Part shown: positions 41,864 to 49,655 of the stretch, one piece after another
Position numbering within the stretch: the stretch's first letter is position 1
How the letters are laid out: each line of letters opens with the position of its first letter
NCBI RefSeq assembly: GCF_000187895.1
Contig: NZ_DS990127.1
Coordinates: 1-64,000 of the forward strand
Length of the DNA: 64,000 bases
From: Phocaeicola plebeius DSM 17135
GTDB lineage: Bacteria; Bacteroidota; Bacteroidia; Bacteroidales; Bacteroidaceae
Direction: 5' to 3'
Position numbers and translations under genes: made by a program
The notes under the pieces: model-generated
What the model was told of the DNA's origin: nothing
What the model saw: the letters and a program-made list of their open reading frames with translations, nothing else
Database searches by the model: none

Positions 41864-44266
41864 ATGACTAATATGAAGAATATACAGCTTTTTTTGTTAT
41901 TTTTTCTTTTATTTTCTTGTGCTTCACAAGAACAACCTTCCTATCTTAAACTCTGGTATGAATCTCCCGCTGATGCGACGGTGGCTGACAGCCCGAACGG
42001 CTGGCAGGACGATGCCGAATGGCTGAAAGGTCTACCTTTGGGAAATGGTTCATTGGGAGCCGTAGTGTTTGGCGATGTGGCAATGGAGCGAATCCAGTTG
42101 AACGAAGAAACCATGTGGTCGGGAAGTCCGCAGGAATGTGATAACCCGGATGCGCCACAGTATCTGGATAAAATTAGACAGCTACTTTTGGAAGGTAAAT
42201 ACAAGGAAGCCACAGAACTGACCAACCGTACGCAGGTTTGTACAGGAAAAGGCTCTGGAGGGGGAAACGGTTCTACGGTTCCTTTCGGTTGTTTCCAGAC
42301 CATGGGCGACCTTTGGATTGATTTTGCCAATAAAGAGGCTTATTCAGACTATCGCCGGGAATTGAATTTAGAGGATGCAACGGCTACGGTGACTTACACA
42401 CAGGGAGATGTGCACTTCAAGCGAGAAATATTTATCAGTCATCCCGACCAGGTGATGGTGATTCGCCTGTCGGCAGACAAACAGCAGCAAATGTCCTTCA
42501 CTTGCCGTATGACGCGTCCGGAATACTTCTTTACACATACCGAAGACGGACAACTGATTATGAGCGGTGCCTTGTCAGACGGAAAAGGAGGAGATGGATT
42601 GCAGTATATGGCTCGTCTGAAAGCAGTGACTAAGGGAGGAGAGGTGATTTGTACAGACTCCACTCTGACTGTGAGCGGAGCTGACGAGGTCATGTTGCTT
42701 TTGGCGGCTTCTACCGATTATCAGCTGACTTATCCGCATTATAAAGGACGGGATTACCTCTCATTGACTCGCGAGTCTATTGCCAAAGCAGAGAAGAAAA
42801 CATTTGAGTCTTTGTATCAGGCTCATCAGAAAGAGTATGCGGCTTATTTTGACAGGGCTTCTTTCCAACTGGCAGAATCGCCGGATACGTTGGCAACTGA
42901 TGTGCTGGTGGCTGAGGCTAAGGCAGGTAAAATCAATCCGCACCTGTATGAGCTGATGTTTCAGTATGGCCGTTACTTACTGATTTCTTCTTCTCGTCCG
43001 GGCACGATGCCTGCTAACCTGCAGGGCATTTGGGCCAATAAATTGCAGACTCCATGGAACGGTGATTATCATACGGATGTCAACATTGAAATGAATTATT
43101 GGCCTGCCGAGGTAACCAATCTTTCAGAGATGCACTTGCCTATGTTCGACTTGATAGCTTCGCTGGTAGCACCAGGCACGAAAACAGCACAGACTCAATA
43201 TCAGAAGAAAGGTTGGGTGGTTCATCCTATCACGAATGTGTGGGGGTATACTTCGCCCGGAGAGTCTGCTTCATGGGGAATGCACACGGGAGCGCCTGCA
43301 TGGATTTGCCAGCACATTGGAGAACACTATCGCTTTACGGGCGACAAGGATTTCCTGAAAAAGATGTATCCAGTGTTAAAAGGAGCGGTAGAGTTTTATA
43401 TGGACTGGCTGGTGACAGATCCGAAGACAGGTAAGCTGGTATCTGGTCCGGCAGTTTCTCCAGAGAATACGTTTGTGGCTCCTGATGGAAGCCAGTGTCA
43501 GATCAGTATGGGGCCGACGCATGACCAACAGACCATCTGGCAGTTGTTTGATGATTTTGAGATGGCATCTGAAGCTCTTCAGATAAACGATGCGTTTACG
43601 CAGGCAGTGGGCGATGCAAAAGGAAAATTGCTGGAAACACGTATCGGTTCCGATGGCCGTATTATGGAATGGGCACAGGAATTTCCGGAAGCAGAACCAG
43701 GGCATCGTCATATCTCTCATTTGTTTGCCGTGCATCCCGGTTCGCAAATCAACTTGTTGCAAACCCCCGAACTGGCAGAGGCAGCCAGCAAGTCGATGGA
43801 TTATCGTATTTCACACGGTGGGGGACATACCGGCTGGAGTTCAGCCTGGCTGATTAGTCAGTATGCTCGTCTGCATCGTTCAGAAAAAGCCAAGGAAAGT
43901 CTGGATAAGGTATTGGAAAAAAGTTTGAATCCGAACCTGTTCACCCAATGTCCTCCGTTCCAGATTGATGCGAATTTTGGTACCACAGCCGGCATTGCAG
44001 AAATGCTACTGCAAAGTCATGTATACGAGCAGGATGCTTATACCATTCAGTTGCTTCCTTCACTTCCGGCAGGATGGAAGAACGGTAAATTCTCGGGATT
44101 GAAAGCCCGTGGCGGATTTGAGGTATCTGTAGAATGGAAAGACGGGGTAATGGTACACGCGGAAATCAAATCTCTGTTAGGTAATCCTTTCCGGGTTTGG
44201 TATCAAGGCCAGTATATCGAGACCGGTAATCTGGAAAAAGGAAAGACTTGGAAGTGGAATTCTTAA
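41864..44266 (+). CDS. GH95 alpha-L-fucosidase/alpha-L-galactosidase
   Basis: This 800-residue lipoprotein (lipobox LLFSC) has the GH95 hallmarks: SRPGTMPANLQGIWANK, WNGDYHTDVNIEMNYWPAE, general acid Glu534 in VSPENTF and Asp702 in FQIDANFGTT. GH95 enzymes use an inverting mechanism in an (alpha/alpha)6 barrel to remove alpha-L-fucose or alpha-L-galactose. Translation may start at ATG 41873 instead, given the promoter position. Its stop lies at a bidirectional terminator shared with the AraC gene on the other strand. Confidence 0.93.
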   Translation: MTNMKNIQLFLLFFLLFSCASQEQPSYLKLWYESPADATVADSPNGWQDDAEWLKGLPLGNGSLGAVVFGDVAMERIQLNEETMWSGSPQECDNPDAPQYLDKIRQLLLEGKYKEATELTNRTQVCTGKGSGGGNGSTVPFGCFQTMGDLWIDFANKEAYSDYRRELNLEDATATVTYTQGDVHFKREIFISHPDQVMVIRLSADKQQQMSFTCRMTRPEYFFTHTEDGQLIMSGALSDGKGGDGLQYMARLKAVTKGGEVICTDSTLTVSGADEVMLLLAASTDYQLTYPHYKGRDYLSLTRESIAKAEKKTFESLYQAHQKEYAAYFDRASFQLAESPDTLATDVLVAEAKAGKINPHLYELMFQYGRYLLISSSRPGTMPANLQGIWANKLQTPWNGDYHTDVNIEMNYWPAEVTNLSEMHLPMFDLIASLVAPGTKTAQTQYQKKGWVVHPITNVWGYTSPGESASWGMHTGAPAWICQHIGEHYRFTGDKDFLKKMYPVLKGAVEFYMDWLVTDPKTGKLVSGPAVSPENTFVAPDGSQCQISMGPTHDQQTIWQLFDDFEMASEALQINDAFTQAVGDAKGKLLETRIGSDGRIMEWAQEFPEAEPGHRHISHLFAVHPGSQINLLQTPELAEAASKSMDYRISHGGGHTGWSSAWLISQYARLHRSEKAKESLDKVLEKSLNPNLFTQCPPFQIDANFGTTAGIAEMLLQSHVYEQDAYTIQLLPSLPAGWKNGKFSGLKARGGFEVSVEWKDGVMVHAEIKSLLGNPFRVWYQGQYIETGNLEKGKTWKWNS

Positions 44267-44267
44267 G

Positions 44268-44299
44268 AAAAAAGGGATGAGTTTTCTCATCCCTTTTTC
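44268..44299. terminator. Bidirectional terminator between GH95 and araC genes
   Basis: AAAAAAGGGATGAG (44268-44281) pairs with CTCATCCCTTTTTC (44286-44299) around a TTTT loop. It has a T run on both strands and sits between two convergent genes, overlapping the last codons of the AraC-type gene. Confidence 0.9.
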
Positions 44300-45168
44300 T
44301 TCATACGATATTCTTTAGGCGACATGTGCATGTATTTGGTGAATACTTTTGAAAAATAATACGGGTCACTGAAGGCCAGTTCAAAAGCTATTTCTTTTGC
44401 TTTCTTGTCGGTAAAGTCCAAGAGCTGGCATGCCTTCTGAATTTTCAACTGATTGAAATAGTTGATGGGAGACATACCCGATTTTTGTGTAAAGAGTGTA
44501 CTCAGATAAGTCGGCGAGTAGTTCACGCTTTCGGCCATATCCTCTAGTGTTAGTTGTTTGTCTAGGTTGGCCTTCATGTAGTTGATGACTTTTTGGATGG
44601 TATCTTGTGTCTTGGGCTTATTGATTTCGCGGAACTGAGGAATGTATCGGAAAGAACCGAGCAAGTACCACAGGCAGAGCGTGATATATTCTAAGTTTTC
44701 GATACTGTATCCCATTTCAAGGTTCACTAGAATCTCGTTGAACAGCTGGATGCGGTCATTGAAACGGGCTGTAGGCGAATCATCGATGTAGATGGTCCGG
44801 TTGAAGAGCTCAGAAAACAGGTGGCTCTGCTCACCTGTGAAATGAATCCAGTAAATACTCCACGGATGGCTGGTAGAGGCAGCATATACGTGTGGTGTAC
44901 CAGCTTCGATGATAAAAAAATCGTTCTTTTTTACCGTACATTTTCCTTTCCCTATGTTATACCATCCTTCTCCTTCGTGGCAGTAAATCAGGATATGTTG
45001 CGGACTACCTTCTGTACGTTCCCGGTAGTGACCTTCAGCGCAAGGATAATAGCCCACGTCTGTAGGGTGTAACAGGCGCGTCATGGGATTTTCTTTGATT
45101 CTTAAAAGATTCTCTTGAGGAATGACAATGGCCTTTTCATTAGGAAATCCGTCTTTTTTCTTTTCCAT
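44287..45168 (-). CDS. AraC-family transcriptional regulator
   Basis: A 293-residue regulator on the minus strand, the only reverse-strand gene of the polysaccharide locus. The N-terminal half is an AraC-type cupin sensor (YCHEGEGWYNIGKGKCTVKK, IIEAGTPHVYAA, WIHFTGEQSHLF). The C-terminal 100 residues carry two helix-turn-helix motifs (LTLEDMAESVNYSPTYLSTLF and AKEIAFELAFSDPYYFSKVF, then MSPKEYRMKK). It is divergent from the GH2 gene at 45370 and may control it and the genes after it in response to a sugar. No SusR or hybrid two-component regulator is present in the window. Confidence 0.93.
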   Translation of the reverse strand: MEKKKDGFPNEKAIVIPQENLLRIKENPMTRLLHPTDVGYYPCAEGHYRERTEGSPQHILIYCHEGEGWYNIGKGKCTVKKNDFFIIEAGTPHVYAASTSHPWSIYWIHFTGEQSHLFSELFNRTIYIDDSPTARFNDRIQLFNEILVNLEMGYSIENLEYITLCLWYLLGSFRYIPQFREINKPKTQDTIQKVINYMKANLDKQLTLEDMAESVNYSPTYLSTLFTQKSGMSPINYFNQLKIQKACQLLDFTDKKAKEIAFELAFSDPYYFSKVFTKYMHMSPKEYRMKKKG

Positions 45169-45187
45169 AGCATATTTATTTGTGAGA

Positions 45188-45195
45188 CAAATGTA
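45188..45195 (-). promoter_or_regulatory. Candidate -7 element for araC-type gene
   Basis: Read on the minus strand the sequence is TACATTTG, matching TAnnTTTG, about 20 nt upstream of the regulator's start codon. No TTTG is seen at the -33 distance. Confidence 0.4.
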
Positions 45196-45322
45196 GGCAT
45201 TTATTTGGATTTTCAGAGAGACTTCCTGAAGAGATTTCTTCTTATAGTAAGATAATACCTGAAATCGAAAAATATTACATTCTTTTGCGAAAATAGCACA
45301 TTCGGAGATGGTAGTTTATGTG

Positions 45323-45330
45323 TAATTTTG
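45323..45330 (+). promoter_or_regulatory. Candidate -7 element for third GH2 gene
   Basis: TAATTTTG matches TAnnTTTG and lies 39 nt before the start of the GH2 gene at 45370, facing away from the regulator gene. The -33 box is not evident, as expected for an activator-dependent promoter in the 201-nt divergent region. Confidence 0.45.
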
Positions 45331-45369
45331 TCATCTGTAAAATAGTTTGTCAACTTAAAATTTGATAAT

Positions 45370-48165
45370 ATGAAAGCAGCAGCATTACTCTCATTTTCTT
45401 TGCTTTGTTTCTCTTGCAGTCAGCAGACTGATAAGATTGACCTGGCCGGCTCGTGGACATTTTCTACGGACAGCATGGACTGGAGCCGGGTGATTGAACT
45501 GCCGGGTTCAATGGCTTCCAATGGTTTTGGGGAAGATATTGCCGTGGGTACTGATTGGACGGGCGGTATTGTGGATTCTTCTTATTTCTTTAAACCTTCG
45601 TATGCCAAATACCGTGAGGCAGGAAATATCAAGGTACCTTTCTGGCTTCAGCCGGTAAAATATTACAAGGGTAAGGCGTGGTATCAGAAAGAGGTGGTGA
45701 TTCCGGACAGTTGGGAAGGAAAGGACATTTCTCTCTTTTTGGAACGATGCCATTGGGAGAGCCGTTTGTATATAGACGGAAAGGAAATCGGCATGCAAAA
45801 TGCTTTGGGGGCGCCCCATCGTTATGACCTGACAGGCAAGCTTTCAGCAGGGAAACATGTGTTGATGCTGTGTGTAGACAATCGGGTGAAAAACATTGAT
45901 CCGGGGGAGAACTCACATAGTATTTCCGACCATACACAAGGAAACTGGAACGGGGTGGTAGGCGATATGTTCCTGGAAGTAAAGCCGGAAGTGAATGTGT
46001 CTTCCGTCAAGATTATGCCGGAGCGTCTGGCTAAGAAAGTCAGTGTGTCGGCTTCCTTGATGAACCGTTATGAAAAAGATGCCAATGTGGTACTGGAGAT
46101 GACGGTAGGTAATGAAAAAGTACAGCAACAATGTACGTTGAAGCCGGGCGAAAATCAAGTGATGATGTCGCTGGCCATGAAGGGAGACATTAAGTGCTGG
46201 GATGAGTTTTCTCCATCCTTATATGATTTGAAGCTGAGTGTGAAGGATGCGGATAGCGGTGAAACGGATGTCTATGCGGAACGTTTTGGTTTCCGTGATG
46301 TGAAGGTGAAAGACGGCAAACTCACCATCAACGACCGCCGTTTGTTCCTGCGTGGTACGCTGGATTGTGCCGTATTTCCGAAGACCGGTTTCCCGCCCAC
46401 GGATGTAGAATCCTGGAAAAAGATTTATACCACCTGTCGGCAGCACGGACTGAACCATGTGCGCTTCCATTCCTGGTGTCCGCCCGAAGCTGCTTTTGCA
46501 GCTGCCGATGGGATGGGTATGTACCTGGAGATAGAATGTTCTTCCTGGGCTAACCAGTCGACTACCATTGGCGATGGAGGCGATCTGGACCGCTTTATCT
46601 GGGAGGAAAGTGAACGCATCGTCCGTGAGTTTGGTAACCATCCTTCTTTCTGCATGATGATGTACGGTAACGAACCGGCTGGTGAGGGAAGTAATGCCTA
46701 TCTGACTAATTTTGTTACTACCTGGAAAGAGCGCGATGCCCGCCGTTTATATTGTTCGGGTGCCGGATGGCCCAATTTGCCGGTTAACGACTTCTTGAGC
46801 GATTCCAATCCTCGTATTCAGGCGTGGGGACAAGGTGTGAAGAGTATTATCAACGCACAGGCTCCGCGTACCGACTATGACTGGTCAGAATACATCGGAC
46901 GTTTCCAGCAGCCGATGGTGAGCCACGAAATCGGGCAGTGGTGTGTATATCCCAACTTCAAGGAAATGGCCAAATACGACGGGGTGATGCGCCCGCGTAA
47001 TTTTGAGATATTCCAGGAAACACTGGCTGAAAACGGTATGGCACATTTGGCTGACAGCTTCCTGCTGGCTTCCGGAAAATTGCAGGCGTTGTGTTATAAG
47101 GCCGATATCGAAGCTGCTTTGCGTACAAAAGACTTCGGTGGATTCCAGTTACTGGGCTTGTCTGATTTCCCGGGGCAGGGTACGGCTTTGGTAGGAGTGC
47201 TCGATGCGTTCTGGGAAGAAAAAGGCTACATCCGTCCGGAAGAATACCGTCGTTTCTGTAATAGTACGGTACCATTACTGCGCTTGCCGAAGTTGATTTA
47301 TACCAACCAGGAAACGGTGAAAGGAAGTCTGGAAGTGGCACATTTCGGAGCTGCTCCGCTGGAGGTGACTTCTACTGTCTGGACCCTGAAAACAAAAGAA
47401 GGAAAGACAATTGCTTCGGGCACGCTGGCACACCAGCCGGTAGGTATCGGCAATTGTATTCCGTTGGGGCAGCTGGAGATTCCATTGGATAAGGTGGACG
47501 TCCCTTCATGTCTGACACTGGAAGCTACATTGGGAGATTACGCCAACAGCTGGCACATCTGGGTATATCCTGCTGCGGTACAGAAAGTAGCTGATGAAGC
47601 ACAATTGCTGATGACCGACCGTCTGGATGCAAAAGCTTTGCAACGTCTTCAGGAAGGTGGCAACGTACTGCTTTCTTTACGGAAAGGCTCCTTGCCTGCC
47701 GAAGCGGGAGGCGAAGTAGTGATAGGTTTCTCTAGCATCTTCTGGAACACGGCCTGGACGCTGGGACAAGCACCGCACACACTGGGTATCCTGTGTAACC
47801 CCGCTCATCCGGCACTTTCAGAGTTCCCTACAGAGTATTACAGTGATTATCAGTGGTGGGATGCCATGAGCCATTCCGGTGCCATCGAAGTGGTCAAGAT
47901 TGATAAAAACTTGCAGCCGATTGTACGAGTTATCGACGACTGGTTTACGAACCGTCCGCTGGCTTTGTTGTTCGAAGTGAAGGTGGGTAAGGGTAAATTG
48001 CTTGTGTCAGGAATTGATTTCTGGCAGGATATGGACAAGCGTACGGAAGCCCGTCAGTTACTCTACAGCTTGAAGAAATATATGTGCGGTAATCGCTTCA
48101 ATCCCTCTTCTGAAGTCGATGCGAAAGATTTAAGTATTTTGTTTTCCATTAAAAATCAAAAATAA
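45370..48165 (+). CDS. GH2-family beta-glycosidase (paralog 3)
   Basis: The 931-residue lipoprotein (signal LLCFSC) is organised like the other two GH2 enzymes of the locus. The catalytic residues are Glu435 (acid/base, MMYGNEP) and Glu520 (nucleophile, VSHEIGQW). It shares with the 37621 enzyme RFHSWCPPEAAF, WGQGVKSIINAQ and the HTLGILC segment of the C-terminal domain. It starts a unit divergent from the AraC regulator and is followed by a terminator-like hairpin before the esterase. Substrate unknown; the paralogs may act on different linkages of one polymer. Confidence 0.88.
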   Translation: MKAAALLSFSLLCFSCSQQTDKIDLAGSWTFSTDSMDWSRVIELPGSMASNGFGEDIAVGTDWTGGIVDSSYFFKPSYAKYREAGNIKVPFWLQPVKYYKGKAWYQKEVVIPDSWEGKDISLFLERCHWESRLYIDGKEIGMQNALGAPHRYDLTGKLSAGKHVLMLCVDNRVKNIDPGENSHSISDHTQGNWNGVVGDMFLEVKPEVNVSSVKIMPERLAKKVSVSASLMNRYEKDANVVLEMTVGNEKVQQQCTLKPGENQVMMSLAMKGDIKCWDEFSPSLYDLKLSVKDADSGETDVYAERFGFRDVKVKDGKLTINDRRLFLRGTLDCAVFPKTGFPPTDVESWKKIYTTCRQHGLNHVRFHSWCPPEAAFAAADGMGMYLEIECSSWANQSTTIGDGGDLDRFIWEESERIVREFGNHPSFCMMMYGNEPAGEGSNAYLTNFVTTWKERDARRLYCSGAGWPNLPVNDFLSDSNPRIQAWGQGVKSIINAQAPRTDYDWSEYIGRFQQPMVSHEIGQWCVYPNFKEMAKYDGVMRPRNFEIFQETLAENGMAHLADSFLLASGKLQALCYKADIEAALRTKDFGGFQLLGLSDFPGQGTALVGVLDAFWEEKGYIRPEEYRRFCNSTVPLLRLPKLIYTNQETVKGSLEVAHFGAAPLEVTSTVWTLKTKEGKTIASGTLAHQPVGIGNCIPLGQLEIPLDKVDVPSCLTLEATLGDYANSWHIWVYPAAVQKVADEAQLLMTDRLDAKALQRLQEGGNVLLSLRKGSLPAEAGGEVVIGFSSIFWNTAWTLGQAPHTLGILCNPAHPALSEFPTEYYSDYQWWDAMSHSGAIEVVKIDKNLQPIVRVIDDWFTNRPLALLFEVKVGKGKLLVSGIDFWQDMDKRTEARQLLYSLKKYMCGNRFNPSSEVDAKDLSILFSIKNQK

Positions 48166-48185
48166 CCATAGAAACTTCATTTTTT

Positions 48186-48232
48186 CCTGCAAACTTGGGA
48201 TAGTTCTTCTACCTTTGTTTGCAGGTTTTTTT
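48186..48232 (+). terminator. Terminator hairpin with embedded -7 box
   Basis: CCTGCAAAC (48186-48194) pairs with GTTTGCAGG (48217-48225), followed by seven T: a good Rho-independent terminator for the GH2 gene. The loop and 3' arm contain TACCTTTG (48210-48217), a perfect TAnnTTTG box, 32 nt before the esterase start, so termination and re-initiation may overlap here. Confidence 0.7.
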
Positions 48233-48248
48233 CACAAGAACAGAAACA

Positions 48249-49655
48249 ATGAAAAGCACAACGCATCTTATTTTAGGAATGCTGGCCTTGACTTTCGGAA
48301 TGGAGTCGAAGGCGCAGATTCAACTTCCGTCGGTTTTTTCTGATGGAATGGTGTTACAACAAAACAGTAAGGTAGCTGTATGGGGATGGGGAAATCCGTC
48401 TGAAACCCTGATGATTCTTTCCGGATGGAATCCGGGAGACACAGTACGTACGGTAGTCGATAATCAGGGACGCTGGAAAGCAGAGGTGCCAACCGGGCGT
48501 GCCGGAGGTCCGTATACGCTTGAAGTGAAAGGTGGAAACGACAGTCGGAAAGTGTCGGATGTGATGCTGGGTGAAGTCTGGCTGTGCAGCGGACAATCGA
48601 ACATGGAATGGTCGGCCAATATGGGAATCATGAATGGCGAGCAGGAGGTGAAACAGGCCGCTTGCCCGTCTGTGCGTATCTTTCATAATCCCAAGCAAGG
48701 AGCCGATACACCTCAGACCGACTGCCGCACGAAGTGGGAGGTGGCTACTCCCGAAAGTATGCGCAAGACCAGTGCTACTGCCTACTTCTTTGCCCGCTAC
48801 CTGACGGAACACCTGAAAGTACCTGTAGGCATTTTAGTCTCTGCTTGGGGAGGTACACCGGCTGAAGTGTGGACACCGGCTGAAATCGTGGAAAAAGACG
48901 AGATACTTTCAAAGAACAAATTAAAAGACTATCCCTGGTGGCCGATTAAGCCGGGAGTATTGTACAATCAGATGATTCATCCGCTGGTGCCTTATCAGAT
49001 AGCTGGATGCATCTGGTATCAGGGAGAAAGCAACCATGAGAATGCACCGTCGTATGCCCGTCTGGTATCTAAGATGGTGGAGGCCTGGCGAAAAGATTTC
49101 GGATGGGACTTTCCGTTCTATTACGTGCAGATTGCGCCTCATACGTACGGAGCGAAGAACAACACCCCGGCTTTATTGCGTGAACAGCAGGAACTCATGC
49201 TGGGGCAGGTAAAGAATACTGCCATGATCAATATTTCCGATTTGGTGGAGAATGTAAAAGACATTCATCCGCGTAATAAGCGTGCCATCGGAGAACGTCT
49301 GGCTTGTCTGGCTATGGACAAAGTTTACGGTCAGTTTGCCGGTGCTTACGAGAGTCCGCGTTTGCATGAAGCCCAGGTAGTGAAGCGAAACCTGGAAGTC
49401 ACGTTGGAGGGTAATTTCAATACCTTGCATTCCACCACCAAAGAGGTGACAGGTCTGACGGTCGTAGACGGTACAGGGAAACAGGTTGCAGTCAATGCCC
49501 GCTTGAAAGGCAGGACCTTGCAGATTCCCCTGCGAGGATTGAAAGCACCTTATCAGGTATATTATTGTTTTGATGAAGCTACCATTGGCAGTCTCCGTAC
49601 AGAGGCAGGTATGCCGGTGCTTCCATTCCGTACAGAAAAAATAGAAGTGAAATGA
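48249..49655 (+). CDS. Sialate O-acetylesterase-like SGNH carbohydrate esterase
   Basis: The start at ATG 48249 gives a signal peptide (HLILGMLALTFGMESKAQ). The 468-residue protein has the SGNH blocks of the sialate O-acetylesterase family: catalytic Ser117 in LCSGQSNMEWS, IWYQGESN, and DIHPRNKR near the C-terminus with the Asp/His pair. Members remove O-acetyl groups from sialic acid or from plant and algal glycans. With no sialidase in the locus, deacetylation of the target polysaccharide is more likely. It overlaps the GH78-like gene by 4 nt. Confidence 0.88.
   Translation: MKSTTHLILGMLALTFGMESKAQIQLPSVFSDGMVLQQNSKVAVWGWGNPSETLMILSGWNPGDTVRTVVDNQGRWKAEVPTGRAGGPYTLEVKGGNDSRKVSDVMLGEVWLCSGQSNMEWSANMGIMNGEQEVKQAACPSVRIFHNPKQGADTPQTDCRTKWEVATPESMRKTSATAYFFARYLTEHLKVPVGILVSAWGGTPAEVWTPAEIVEKDEILSKNKLKDYPWWPIKPGVLYNQMIHPLVPYQIAGCIWYQGESNHENAPSYARLVSKMVEAWRKDFGWDFPFYYVQIAPHTYGAKNNTPALLREQQELMLGQVKNTAMINISDLVENVKDIHPRNKRAIGERLACLAMDKVYGQFAGAYESPRLHEAQVVKRNLEVTLEGNFNTLHSTTKEVTGLTVVDGTGKQVAVNARLKGRTLQIPLRGLKAPYQVYYCFDEATIGSLRTEAGMPVLPFRTEKIEVK

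Noticed and set aside
48219..48248. Upstream TTG start for the esterase
   Set aside because: It lies within the terminator hairpin; ATG 48249 gives a standard signal peptide.
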